Shown here in pieces: positions 17,690-26,711 of a DNA stretch of 64,000 bases. The translations under genes and the position numbers were made by a program. The DNA is from Alphaproteobacteria bacterium (GTDB taxonomy: Bacteria; Pseudomonadota; Alphaproteobacteria; Rhodobacterales; Rhodobacteraceae): assembly GCA_030427405.1 (NCBI GenBank), contig JAUHXK010000010.1, positions 62,001 through 126,000 on the forward strand, written 5' to 3'. The notes below the pieces were generated by a model. That model did not search any database. It was not told where the DNA came from and saw only the letters and a list, made by a program, of their open reading frames with translations. Within the stretch, counting starts at the first letter, position 1; the number at the start of each line of letters is the position of its first letter.

Positions 17690-18829
17690 ATGCTCAGAAC
17701 TCCACGCTTCCTGTTCGTATTGCTGACACTGTTGCTGTCGGGCTTTTCAACGATTGCGACCGCGCAACAAAACCCGGTGCCGGTCGAGGTTGTCGTTCTT
17801 CAGGCGCAGAACATCACCTTGTTTTCCAAGTTGCCGGGGCGTGTTGTCGCTCATGGCGTGGCCGAGGTAAGGCCGCAGGTGTCCGGCATTATCGTCGAAC
17901 GCCAGTTCAAAGAGGGCGGGATTGTCGAAAAAGGCGATGCGATGTACCGCATCGACGATGCGATCTATGACGCGCAAGTACAGCAATCGACCGCCAACGT
18001 CGCCCAGGCCGAGGCACAACTGACCGCAGCCGAAAAAGAGGAACAGCGGGTCGCGACCCTGCTGACCCGCAATGTCGCCAGTCAGCAGGCGGTCGATGAT
18101 GCCATCGCGGCGCGCGACTCGGCGCGGGCTGCGTTGTTGGTCGCAAAGGCCCAGTTGCAGGCCGCCAAGATTGATCTTGAACATACGCTGGTTCGCGCGC
18201 CTTTGACCGGGCGTGTGGGACGCGCCCTTGCAACTCAGGGTGCACTGGTCACCGCGCAGCAGGCCGAGCCTTTGGCCATCATCCGGCAGATCGACAAGGT
18301 CTATGTGGATGTCGCGGTGTCGACGCGCGATGTCTTGCGGTTCAACCGGGCAATGACAAGGCAACCTGCGGCAGTAGACGCCTTTGACCCGACGGTTACG
18401 ATAACCCTTGCGGACGGGTCCACGTTTGAACACACCGGAACAGTTCTTGCAGCCGAACCGCAGGTGGACCCGCAAACCGGCGTGTCCGTTCTGAGGATCG
18501 AGTTTCAGAACCCGGATCAATTGCTTCTGCCCGGCATGTATGTCACCGCGCATCTTCCGGTCGAGGTCGCGCAGGACGCCGTTCTTGCCCCACAGGCGGG
18601 CGTTGGGCGCAACAGGCGTGGCCAGCCGACGGCCATGGTTGTCGATGACAACAACGTCGTTGCCGAACGGGTCCTGACCGTTCGCGGGACGCAGGGCGAC
18701 GCGTGGATCGTATCCGAGGGTTTGAAAGCAGGCGACAAGCTAATCGTAGCGGGGCTTCAAAAGATCGCGCCCGGCGTGACGGTCCAACCCGAAGAACAAA
18801 CCAAATCAGCCACCACGTCGCAGGACTAA
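17690..18829 (+). CDS. RND efflux system periplasmic adaptor subunit (AcrA/MexA type)
   Basis: A 379-residue membrane-fusion protein. An N-terminal hydrophobic segment ends near TIATAQQ; no lipobox Cys is present, unlike AcrA and MexA. The lipoyl/barrel-sandwich halves are visible (RPQVSGIIVERQFKEGGIVEKGD and HTLVRAPLTGRVGRALATQGALV), flanking an alpha-helical hairpin rich in Ala/Gln. A C-terminal membrane-proximal domain follows. It links the inner-membrane pump encoded 41 bp downstream to an outer-membrane channel. No TolC/OprM-type gene and no TetR repressor are adjacent. Confidence 0.9.
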   Translation: MLRTPRFLFVLLTLLLSGFSTIATAQQNPVPVEVVVLQAQNITLFSKLPGRVVAHGVAEVRPQVSGIIVERQFKEGGIVEKGDAMYRIDDAIYDAQVQQSTANVAQAEAQLTAAEKEEQRVATLLTRNVASQQAVDDAIAARDSARAALLVAKAQLQAAKIDLEHTLVRAPLTGRVGRALATQGALVTAQQAEPLAIIRQIDKVYVDVAVSTRDVLRFNRAMTRQPAAVDAFDPTVTITLADGSTFEHTGTVLAAEPQVDPQTGVSVLRIEFQNPDQLLLPGMYVTAHLPVEVAQDAVLAPQAGVGRNRRGQPTAMVVDDNNVVAERVLTVRGTQGDAWIVSEGLKAGDKLIVAGLQKIAPGVTVQPEEQTKSATTSQD

Positions 18830-18870
18830 GGCATCGGCCAAACTCTGGCTGAGAACTCTGAAAGCACTTC

Positions 18871-21800
18871 ATGGCACGTTTCTTTATCGACCGCCCCGTA
18901 TTTGCATGGGTTATCTCTATTCTGCTGATGGGTATCGGCACGTTGGCCGTTTACAGCCTGCCCGTGGCCCAATATCCGCAGATTGCTCCGCCTACTGTTG
19001 ATGTCAGCGCGTCGTATACCGGTGCGTCTGCCGAGACCGTCAACAACACGGTCACGCAGGTGATCGAAGAACAGATGACGGGTCTTGACGGTCTGCGGTA
19101 CATCAACTCGTCTTCGACCTCGACCGGCGCGTCGTCGGTAACACTGACCTTTGAAACGGGAACAGACCCCGATATTGCGCAGGTGCAGGTTCAGAACAAG
19201 CTCAGCCAGGCGACATCGCTTTTGCCGGAAACGGTTCAGCGTCAAGGCGTAACGGTGCAGAAATCGTCAGGCGGGTTCCTGATGGTAGCGGCTTTGGTTT
19301 CAACCGACAACCGCTTGAATGCCGTCGATCTGTCCGATTACCTCGTGTCTAACATGGTCGATGAATTCAGCCGGCTTAACGGTGTCGGCAACGTTCAGGT
19401 GTTCGGCGCGCAATATGCGATGCGGATCTGGCTGAACCCGGAACAACTGGCCGCGTTCGAGCTGACGCCATCCGACATCGTTCAGGCCGTGTCCGAGGAA
19501 AACGCCCAGGTGTCAGCCGGTTCTTTCGGGTCTTTGCCCGCGGTCGAGGGTCAGGCCCTGAACGCAACGATCACCGCGCAGTCGCTTTTGTCGACGCCAG
19601 AGGATTTTGAGCAGATTGTCGTTCGGGCAGAGACCGACGGCGGCCTGGTCCTGCTGCGGGACGTGGCGCGCGTGGAAATAGGCGCCGAAAACTATACGAC
19701 ATCCGCGTGGTATAACGGCAATCCAACGGCCGGTATGGCCATTCAGTTGGCCTCGGGTGCAAATGCCCTGGAAACAGCCGAACGGGTAAAGCACAAGCTG
19801 CAGGAAGTATCGGCCTTTTTCCCGCAGGGCGTCGAATACGTGATCCCCTATGACACCACACCGTTTGTCGAGATCTCGATCGAAGAGGTGGTGCACACGC
19901 TGATCGAGGCGATCATTCTGGTGTTCCTCGTCATGTACCTGTTCCTGCAGAACTTTCGCGCGACGATCATCCCGACCCTTGCCGTTCCTGTCGTTTTGCT
20001 TGGCACCTTCGGGATCATCGCGGCCTTTGGGTTTTCGATCAACACGTTGACGATGCTGGCAATGGTGCTGGCGATCGGCCTTTTGGTGGATGACGCAATC
20101 GTCGTGGTCGAAAACGTCGAACGCATCATGGAAGAAGAGGGCCTGTCCCCGTACGAGGCAACCAAGAAATCCATGGGCCAGATCACGGGCGCGCTTGTCG
20201 GCATCGCCCTGGTGCTGTCGGCGGTCTTTATTCCGATGGCGTTCTTCGGGGGGTCGACTGGCGTTATCTATCAGCAGTTTTCGATAACCATCGTTTCAGC
20301 GATGATGTTGTCGGTTCTGGTGGCGCTTACATTGACCCCGGCCTTGTGTGCCACATGGCTGCGTAAGCCGGATCATGCCAAACGCGAGCGCGGCCTGTTC
20401 GGCTGGTTCAACCGTGGCTTTGACCGCCTGACCGAACGCTATTCGGCGGTTGTCGGCTTTTCCATCAGACGACCCCTGCGCATTGGCCTGATCTATTTGA
20501 TGATCGGCGGCCTGATGGTTGTCCTGTTCGCCCGCACGCCGACCGGGTTCTTGCCCGAAGAGGATCAGGGCATCTTGTTCACCCTGGTTCAGGGTCCGAC
20601 CGGGTCGACGGCGGAAGCGACCGAAGGCGTGCTCAAGAAAATTGAGCAGTATTACATGGAAAATGAAAGCGACAATGTCGCGTCGGTCTTCACCGTGCGC
20701 GGGTTCAGTTTCGGCGGGCAGGGGCAGAATATGGGCCTGGCATTTGTCAGCCTGAAAGACTGGGACGAACGCAAGACCCCCGATCGTAGCGTGCAGGCCA
20801 TTGCAGGCCGGGCGTTTGGGGCCTTTTCGCAAATCAAGGAAGCGATGGTTTTCCCGATCGTTCCCCCCGCGGTGATCGAGCTTGGAAATGTCAGTGGTTT
20901 CGACTTTTACCTGCAGGCCCGTGATGGCCAAAGCCATGAACAGCTGGTGCAGGCACGCAATCAGTTGATGGGACTGGCCGCGCAAAGCGAAAAGATAGGC
21001 TCGATCCGTCCGAATGGTCTGGAAGATGCCGCACAGTTCAACATCAACCTCGATTGGCGCGCCGCAGGTGCGATGGGCTTGTCGGCGCAGGAGGTGGGAG
21101 AGTTGCTTTCCGTCGCCTGGGCAGGCCGCTATGTAAACGACTTCCTCGACCGTGGCCGTATCAAGCGGGTCTATGTTCAGGGCGATGCGCCCTATCGCAT
21201 GGTTCCCGAGGACATTGGCGCTTGGCGGGTGCGCAATGACTCGGGTGGGCTTGTTCCCTTTGCGAATTTCTCGGAAACCAACTGGAAGTTCGGGCCGCAG
21301 GGTCTGTACCGGTACAACGGTGTTTCCGCGATCCAGTTGCAGGGCAGCCCGGGAGCAGGGTTCACCACCGGCGAAGCCATGAACGAGATCGAGGCATTGG
21401 CCCAGCAACTGCCGCCGGGGTATCAGATCGCCTGGACCGGTCTTTCGCTGGAAGAGCGCGAGTCCGGCGACCAGGCCGGAATGCTTTATGCGCTTTCACT
21501 GGCCGCCGTCTTCCTGTGCCTTGCCGCGCTTTACGAAAGCTGGACAATTCCATTTGCGGTCATGCTGGCAATGCCGATCGGAATTGCTGGTTCATTGACG
21601 GGCGCCTGGTTGGGAAGCTTTGAAAATGGGGTTTATTTCCAGGTGGCCTTGCTGACCGTCATCGGGTTGACGGGCAAGAACGCCATTCTGATCGTCGAGT
21701 TTGCGCGCGAAAAAATCGAGGCGGGTGAGCCGCTTTTTCAAGCCGTCAAAGACGCCGCACACCAGAGGTTCCGGCCAATTCTGATGACGTCGATGGCATT

Positions 21801-21984
21801 CTCGCTGGGTGTTCTTCCGCTGGTGCTGTCCAGCGGGGCAGGGGCTGGCGGAAGAACGGCAATGGGGTCTGGCGTTATGGGCGGCGTGATCTCGGCCACG
21901 GTTCTGGGTGTCGTATTTGTTCCTGTATTCTTCGTCGTGATCTACCGGCTTGCCAAGGGGTGGCGCAGGGCAGGCGAAAGCTGA
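18871..21984 (+). CDS. RND multidrug efflux pump, AcrB/MexB (HAE1) family
   Basis: A 1037-residue inner-membrane proton/drug antiporter, close to the usual AcrB length. The N-terminus MARFFIDRPVFAWVISILLM is characteristic. The proton-relay Asp pair is in GLLVDDAIVVVENVER (TM4, ~residues 407-408), and the partner Lys is in TGKNAILIVEFAREK (TM10). The two periplasmic porter/docking loops are full length. It forms a trimer and works with the adaptor encoded just before it. Substrates probably include hydrophobic drugs or aromatic acids, which would suit the aromatic genes in this window, but that is inference. Confidence 0.94.
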   Translation: MARFFIDRPVFAWVISILLMGIGTLAVYSLPVAQYPQIAPPTVDVSASYTGASAETVNNTVTQVIEEQMTGLDGLRYINSSSTSTGASSVTLTFETGTDPDIAQVQVQNKLSQATSLLPETVQRQGVTVQKSSGGFLMVAALVSTDNRLNAVDLSDYLVSNMVDEFSRLNGVGNVQVFGAQYAMRIWLNPEQLAAFELTPSDIVQAVSEENAQVSAGSFGSLPAVEGQALNATITAQSLLSTPEDFEQIVVRAETDGGLVLLRDVARVEIGAENYTTSAWYNGNPTAGMAIQLASGANALETAERVKHKLQEVSAFFPQGVEYVIPYDTTPFVEISIEEVVHTLIEAIILVFLVMYLFLQNFRATIIPTLAVPVVLLGTFGIIAAFGFSINTLTMLAMVLAIGLLVDDAIVVVENVERIMEEEGLSPYEATKKSMGQITGALVGIALVLSAVFIPMAFFGGSTGVIYQQFSITIVSAMMLSVLVALTLTPALCATWLRKPDHAKRERGLFGWFNRGFDRLTERYSAVVGFSIRRPLRIGLIYLMIGGLMVVLFARTPTGFLPEEDQGILFTLVQGPTGSTAEATEGVLKKIEQYYMENESDNVASVFTVRGFSFGGQGQNMGLAFVSLKDWDERKTPDRSVQAIAGRAFGAFSQIKEAMVFPIVPPAVIELGNVSGFDFYLQARDGQSHEQLVQARNQLMGLAAQSEKIGSIRPNGLEDAAQFNINLDWRAAGAMGLSAQEVGELLSVAWAGRYVNDFLDRGRIKRVYVQGDAPYRMVPEDIGAWRVRNDSGGLVPFANFSETNWKFGPQGLYRYNGVSAIQLQGSPGAGFTTGEAMNEIEALAQQLPPGYQIAWTGLSLEERESGDQAGMLYALSLAAVFLCLAALYESWTIPFAVMLAMPIGIAGSLTGAWLGSFENGVYFQVALLTVIGLTGKNAILIVEFAREKIEAGEPLFQAVKDAAHQRFRPILMTSMAFSLGVLPLVLSSGAGAGGRTAMGSGVMGGVISATVLGVVFVPVFFVVIYRLAKGWRRAGES

Positions 21985-22022
21985 TGCCTGCGCTCATCGC
22001 GGGAACCCTGATCTGAGGACAC

Positions 22023-22047
22023 GGCCGGTGCCCAAAGGATGCCGGCC
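22023..22047. terminator. Hairpin between convergent genes
   Basis: GGCCGG (22023-22028) and CCGGCC (22042-22047) can pair in the 71-bp gap between the convergent RND pump gene and the SnoaL gene. It is a weak bidirectional terminator candidate without a T-run. Confidence 0.35.
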
Positions 22048-22055
22048 AAGCCCGG

Positions 22056-23057
22056 TCAGGTGCGCGGGACTGTCGCCATGCGCCCAAGGATATCGACGCC
22101 TTGCTGCTTCCAGAAATGCAGCAGGTCGATGAATATCCAGTTTTCAGCCAGCTTGTCCCCCGCGCGGCGGTAGATGTCGATCACGCGGAACTCACCGGCT
22201 TTGTCCGAGGCTGGCATACCCATGAAGCCGCCCGTTGGGCGTGCGGTAAAGTTGGGCCAGCCGAAGAATCCGCCAAAGTGACCCTCGGCCATGCGGCAGA
22301 TATGTTTGGTCTTGGACCTGTCGGCAAATCCGGCACGGAACGGGCCCGAATGCTGTTTGGCATAGCGTTCAATCGTATAGGTCGCGCCGATCCCGGATGG
22401 CCCCCACCAGATCATGTCGTCGCACCAGGTGCGCCTGAGCTCATCCTCAAGGCTCAACCCGCTGTTCCACTGGCCGAGATCGGAGATCATGGCATTGATG
22501 GCACCCAGAGTTCTTGTGCCCTCTGTTTCGGGTTGGGGGCCGAACATCAGGCCGTCATGGGTCATGGGACCGGGCTGAACCAGTTGGGCTGCGGTCTGGG
22601 GCGGGAAGGGGTGCAACCCGGCCTGCATCATCAAATGCGGAATATCGAAATACATGGCGGTTTCGACGATCTTGCCGTTCTCGACCCTGTTGAACTCGCA
22701 ATAGCGCAGAAAGGCCATTTTCCCCGTAGGCGCAATGCCCAGCCATTCACTGTCGAACAGCCCCATCAGATGGCCCATGGAAACGACCCAGACCGAAGAG
22801 AACCCGTCGATCTCGTTTTTGCCGGCCATGAAAACGTCCATCCGGCGCTGCATGCGGGTCAGGCTTTTCTTTAGCGGCGCCCAAAATTGCGACGCAACCT
22901 CGGCGGCGCCATGCAGTTCGTTGAACGGGTGGAATCCCCGCCACAAAAGGTCTTCGGAACAAAAGCCCGAAATCGAGTCGGCGATGGCCGTTTCTTCAGC
23001 TTGGCTGAGCGCCCGGTAGAAATCCAGGACGATGCTTTTTTCAGCTTCGAATGACAT
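22056..23057 (-). CDS. Tandem SnoaL/NTF2-like domain protein
   Basis: A 333-residue protein built from two NTF2-fold halves. The first half has the SnoaL signature IAPTGKMAFLRYCEFNRVENGKI (~residues 130-152). The second shows WWGPSGIGATYTIERY and ends YRRAGDKLAENWIFIDLLHF. SnoaL-like domains form a pocket used for cyclisation, hydrolysis, isomerisation or dehydration of small molecules. No family member with this exact architecture is known to me. I chose the ATG at 23057 (GAAGGA about 8 nt upstream). It is divergent from the transporter operon at 23216, with LacI-type operators between, so it is probably co-regulated. It is one of four SnoaL-like proteins in this cluster. Confidence 0.75.
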   Translation of the reverse strand: MSFEAEKSIVLDFYRALSQAEETAIADSISGFCSEDLLWRGFHPFNELHGAAEVASQFWAPLKKSLTRMQRRMDVFMAGKNEIDGFSSVWVVSMGHLMGLFDSEWLGIAPTGKMAFLRYCEFNRVENGKIVETAMYFDIPHLMMQAGLHPFPPQTAAQLVQPGPMTHDGLMFGPQPETEGTRTLGAINAMISDLGQWNSGLSLEDELRRTWCDDMIWWGPSGIGATYTIERYAKQHSGPFRAGFADRSKTKHICRMAEGHFGGFFGWPNFTARPTGGFMGMPASDKAGEFRVIDIYRRAGDKLAENWIFIDLLHFWKQQGVDILGRMATVPRT

Positions 23058-23121
23058 TCTGTTTTCCTTCAATGCCTTACACAATGGCAAGATGAGGTTT
23101 TCAACGGATTGGCATGTCCGG

Positions 23122-23137
23122 TTGCATGCGCATGCAA
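23122..23137. promoter_or_regulatory. LacI-type operator 1
   Basis: TTGCATGCGCATGCAA is a perfect 16-bp palindrome with the central CG typical of LacI/GalR operators. It sits upstream of the candidate -35 box. Confidence 0.7.
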
Positions 23138-23144
23138 AAAAAGC

Positions 23145-23174
23145 TTGCCAGATGTTTCTTTTGTTGTCTATGGT
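23145..23174 (+). promoter_or_regulatory. Candidate promoter between the two operators
   Basis: TTGCCA (23145-23150) and TATGGT (23169-23174) have an 18-bp spacer and lie between the two LacI-type palindromes. The -10 match is moderate. A repressor bound at both operators would enclose it. Confidence 0.4.
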
Positions 23175-23176
23175 TT

Positions 23177-23192
23177 TTGCAAACGTATGCAA
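23177..23192. promoter_or_regulatory. LacI-type operator 2
   Basis: TTGCAAACGTATGCAA is a 16-bp near-palindrome (one mismatched pair) matching operator 1 in its TTGCA/TGCAA arms. The centres of the two operators are 55 bp apart. The likely ligand is the LacI protein encoded at 31522-32541. Confidence 0.7.
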
Positions 23193-23215
23193 GAAGCCCG
23201 TCAAGGAGGGATTCC

Positions 23216-24262
23216 ATGGCCGAAATTCAACTTCGCAACGTCGGAAAGCGATGGGGTTCGTTTGTGGGGGTTGAAAATTTCGACCTGACGATATCGGACA
23301 AGGAATTCCTTGTGCTTCTGGGTCCGTCAGGCTGCGGCAAGACCACGACCATGCGCATGATCGCCGGTCTAGAGGACGCCAGCGAAGGCGATATTTTGAT
23401 TGATGGCGACCGTGTCAATGACATGGAGCCCAAGGATCGGGACGTGGCGATGGTGTTCCAGTCCTACGCGCTGTACCCGAACATGAACGTCTATGAGAAC
23501 ATCCGGTTCCCGCTAAAGGTCCGGGGCATTGACCCGGCCACCCATGACGAAAAGGTGCGCCGCGCCAGCGCGATGGTCGAGCTGGACGATTTTCTGCATC
23601 GCAAGCCCGCAGAATTGTCGGGTGGTCAGCGTCAGCGGGTTGCCCTGGCGCGTGCCATCGTGCGCGAACCCAATGTGTTCCTGATGGACGAGCCGCTGTC
23701 CAACCTCGACGCCAAGCTGCGCGTGTCGACCCGCGCGCAGATCAAGAACCTCAGCCATGAACTGGCGGTTACCACCATCTATGTGACCCATGACCAGATC
23801 GAGGCGATGACGCTGGCTGATCGCGTGGTTGTCATGAAGCAGGGCGTGGTTCAGCAGGTCGGCAGCCCGACCGAGATTTACGACACCCCCGCCAACACCT
23901 TTGTGGCCAGCTTCATCGGGAACCCCGCGATGAACCTGATGGAGGGCGAGGTTCGGAGTGGTACTTTCACCGCCGACAACGTCGAAATCTCTGGACTGGC
24001 CGCGCCGGACGGACCTTTGACACTGGGCTTTCGCGCCGAGGATGCGGGCCTTGCCGCAGAAGGGCAGGGGCAGATCAACGCACCGATCTATACGCTCGAA
24101 CTGTTGGGCGACGCGACCATGATTTCGGTCCGGGTCGGTGGCGCATTGGTGTCTGTAAAGGCCGACAAGAATTTCCGGGCCGAGATCGACGACATGATCT
24201 CGATCTCGGTGCCGTCGGGGATCTGCCATTTGTTCGATGGCGCTTCGGGGTCCCGGATTTGA
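23216..24262 (+). CDS. ABC transporter ATP-binding protein, MalK/UgpC type
   Basis: A 348-residue CUT1 ATPase. Visible: Walker A GPSGCGKTT (~residues 37-45), FQSYALYPNM, signature LSGGQRQRVALARA, Walker B VFLMDEPLSNLDAK, VTHDQ, and a C-terminal TOBE region. AAGGAGGG lies 7 nt before the ATG at 23216, which sets the start; the longer open frame begins inside the operator region. It is the first gene of the SnoaL-rich operon and drives the transporter encoded by the next three genes. The LacI-type operators just upstream indicate substrate-inducible expression. Confidence 0.93.
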   Translation: MAEIQLRNVGKRWGSFVGVENFDLTISDKEFLVLLGPSGCGKTTTMRMIAGLEDASEGDILIDGDRVNDMEPKDRDVAMVFQSYALYPNMNVYENIRFPLKVRGIDPATHDEKVRRASAMVELDDFLHRKPAELSGGQRQRVALARAIVREPNVFLMDEPLSNLDAKLRVSTRAQIKNLSHELAVTTIYVTHDQIEAMTLADRVVVMKQGVVQQVGSPTEIYDTPANTFVASFIGNPAMNLMEGEVRSGTFTADNVEISGLAAPDGPLTLGFRAEDAGLAAEGQGQINAPIYTLELLGDATMISVRVGGALVSVKADKNFRAEIDDMISISVPSGICHLFDGASGSRI

Positions 24263-24358
24263 ACAAGGCCCGCCAATGATCGGGGAAAACCCCGGCTTCC
24301 TTACCTCGGGCGTGAACGGGCCACGCACCACACTATCCAGCAACACAGGGAGACAGAA

Positions 24359-25603
24359 ATGTTCCTAAGAAAAATCGCAGCCGCAACCGTCTTTGCCGGC
24401 TTGATGGGGTCGGCGTCTTTTGCCGCCGATTGTGGCCCCGAAGGTCAGTCCATCCGCATCCTTGCCAGCGACTTTCCGGCAATCCACGCGGTCGCCGGCG
24501 CTGCCGAGGCCAATTGCGGTGGGGCGGCGGCCGAGTTCAGCACCAACCACACCACCGAGGCACGCCAGATCATGAACGCGGCGCTGACGCCGAATCCGTC
24601 GGAATATACGTCGGTGATCCTGGCCAATGCGACGCTGACGCAGCTGATGAATGACGGTCTTGTGCGCCCGCTGAACGACCTGGTCGAAAAGTACAAGGAC
24701 AACATCCCGCCGAACCTGCTGATCACCATTGATGGCAATGTTATGGCGGTGGCTTTCATGGCCAACTCGCAGCACCTTTTCTCGCGCACGGACATCCTTG
24801 AGCAGGCGGGTGTCGATGGCATTCCGTCTTCGTATGAAGAAGTGATCGAAGCGGCCGAGAAAATCCGCGCGGCGGGTATCATGGAACATCCGCTGGTCAT
24901 GAACCTGCAGACCGGGTGGAACGTCGGTGAGGTGTTCAACATGATCTATCTCGGCCACGGCGGCGAGTTCTTCACGCCCGGTTCCGCCGAACCATCGATC
25001 AACAATGAAAAAGGCCTGGCCGCGCTGGAAACCATGAAGGCGCTGGTCGAATACGCCCATCCCGATCACCTGACGCATGCGTCGAATGAAACGCAGGGCC
25101 TGTGGGAATCGGGGCAGGCGGCCCTGGGTATCATGTGGGGATCGCGCGGGGCGGCGATGCTGGACGACGAAGGGTCCTCGGATGAGGTGACGTCGAACAC
25201 GGTTCTGTCCGCAGCCCCGACAGTTGGCGGCGGCTCAACTCCTGCGGCCACCCTGTGGTGGGACGGGATTGCCATTGCGGCCAATGTGTCCGACGAAGAG
25301 GCCGAGGCCACCTTTGCCGCGCTGGTCAGTGGCCTGACCCCCGATATGGTTGCCGCAAACAATGACGATGCCGTCTGGCTGCTTGACGGGTTCACCCCCG
25401 GCCCGGCCGCTGCCGGTGTGGCGGCAACCGCGCAGGGCGGTGCCAAGCCTTATCCGATGATCCCCCAGATGGGCCTGCTGCACGCAGCGCTTGGTTCGGA
25501 ACTGACCGATTTCCTGAAAGGGGACGAAAGCGCCGAACAGGCATTGGCAGATGTCGAATCCGCCTATCGGACGTCGGCCAAAGAAGCCGGTTTCCTTCAA
25601 TAA
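24359..25603 (+). CDS. ABC transporter periplasmic solute-binding protein
   Basis: A 414-residue extracellular solute-binding protein of the CUT1 class. The signal peptide is clear (MFLRKIAAATVFAGLMGSASFAA, cleavage near AFAAD in the frame as read). The mature protein contains the family-like segments GIPSSYEEVIEAAEKIRAAG and GIMWGSRGAAML. Its sequence departs from maltose or glycerol-phosphate binders, so the ligand is not predictable. It follows the ATPase by 96 bp and is followed by a perfect hairpin (25615-25639). Confidence 0.9.
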   Translation: MFLRKIAAATVFAGLMGSASFAADCGPEGQSIRILASDFPAIHAVAGAAEANCGGAAAEFSTNHTTEARQIMNAALTPNPSEYTSVILANATLTQLMNDGLVRPLNDLVEKYKDNIPPNLLITIDGNVMAVAFMANSQHLFSRTDILEQAGVDGIPSSYEEVIEAAEKIRAAGIMEHPLVMNLQTGWNVGEVFNMIYLGHGGEFFTPGSAEPSINNEKGLAALETMKALVEYAHPDHLTHASNETQGLWESGQAALGIMWGSRGAAMLDDEGSSDEVTSNTVLSAAPTVGGGSTPAATLWWDGIAIAANVSDEEAEATFAALVSGLTPDMVAANNDDAVWLLDGFTPGPAAAGVAATAQGGAKPYPMIPQMGLLHAALGSELTDFLKGDESAEQALADVESAYRTSAKEAGFLQ

Positions 25604-25614
25604 GACCCCAGACC

Positions 25615-25639
25615 CGAGGGGGCTGAACCGGCCCCCTCG
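25615..25639 (+). terminator. Intercistronic hairpin after the second binding-protein gene
   Basis: CGAGGGGGC (25615-25623) and GCCCCCTCG (25631-25639) form a perfect 9-bp stem with a 7-nt loop, 11 bp after the stop. There is no T-run. It probably stabilises the binding-protein message or partly attenuates the permease genes. Confidence 0.6.
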
Positions 25640-25670
25640 ACCCTTCGGACGTTAGATCGGGACGCACGCC

Positions 25671-26702
25671 ATGAAGCACCGCACCTTTTTCTGGTTCATT
25701 CTGCCGACGCTTTCCGCAATGGTTCTGTTCATTGCGTTGCCCATCGTCTCGGTCTTTGTCCAATCCCTTTTTGTCGAGCACGAACAGGTTCTGGTTGTTT
25801 CTGAAAGCTGCGGCCCGTTCGGGTGTTCGCCGACCACCACCGTCGACACCGAGGCCACGGCAAAGCTGCGCGAGGAACAGCCGCTTGGCCGTTTCAACGG
25901 CCTGGGCACCTATATCAACCGTTCGCACCTGGCCTTTGCCGAGATCGGTGAGGCTTGGGCGAATTCTGACAGCTTGGGCGATTTCTGGTCTCAGGTGTAT
26001 AACTTGCCCTTCTACAGCGCCCTGACATTCACCCTGGCCTATACCTTTATTGTCACGCCGTTGGTTCTGGCGCTGGGGTTGGCGATTGCCGTGGGTGTCA
26101 ACAACCTGCCCCGCGCGCTCAAAGGGTTGGCGATCTTCATCTCGCTTTTGCCGTTTCTCGTCACACCGCTGGTTGGTTCGCTGATCCTGTTCTGGATGGT
26201 CGATGGCGACGGCGTAATCGGCGCCACCATTCAGCGTATATTCAATGATCCATCCCTCAGCCTGAAGGCCTCGACGGCGCTGACATGGACCATGCTGATG
26301 GTTTACGGTGTGTGGCACACCCTGCCGTTCAGCTTCATCACCTTCTACGCCGGTCTGCAAACCGTCCCCGACGATACGATGGAGGCGGCCCAGATCGACG
26401 GCGCGACCAAGTGGCAGCGCCTGATCCATGTGATCGTACCGCACCTGATGCCGCTGGTTTCGTTTGTGACGCTGATGCTGATCATGGACAACTTCCGGGT
26501 TTTTGAACCGATCGTCAGCTTCAAGGCCGAGGCGCATGCGCAGTCGCTCAGCTGGATCATCTACAACGACCTGCGCGAAAGCGGCAATCCGCTCTATGCG
26601 TCAGCAGGTGCCACCTCGCTGATCACCATCATCCTTGCGGTCATCCTGATGTCACCGGTGCTTGTTCGCACCTGGCGTGATTTCACCCGCAAATCTCACT
26701 GA
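25671..26702 (+). CDS. ABC transporter permease, UgpA/MalF type, with periplasmic insert
   Basis: A 343-residue inner-membrane permease. The EAA loop is visible as MEAAQIDGATKWQRLIHVIV (~residues 238-257). Between the first helix and the second (roughly residues 28-105) it carries an extended hydrophilic periplasmic segment with a closely spaced Cys pair in SCGPFGCSP. This makes it longer than the equivalent subunit at 12645 (305 residues) and may tailor docking to the binding protein. It lies 67 bp after the binding-protein gene and 9 bp before its partner. Confidence 0.9.
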   Translation: MKHRTFFWFILPTLSAMVLFIALPIVSVFVQSLFVEHEQVLVVSESCGPFGCSPTTTVDTEATAKLREEQPLGRFNGLGTYINRSHLAFAEIGEAWANSDSLGDFWSQVYNLPFYSALTFTLAYTFIVTPLVLALGLAIAVGVNNLPRALKGLAIFISLLPFLVTPLVGSLILFWMVDGDGVIGATIQRIFNDPSLSLKASTALTWTMLMVYGVWHTLPFSFITFYAGLQTVPDDTMEAAQIDGATKWQRLIHVIVPHLMPLVSFVTLMLIMDNFRVFEPIVSFKAEAHAQSLSWIIYNDLRESGNPLYASAGATSLITIILAVILMSPVLVRTWRDFTRKSH

Positions 26703-26711
26703 GGACACGAC

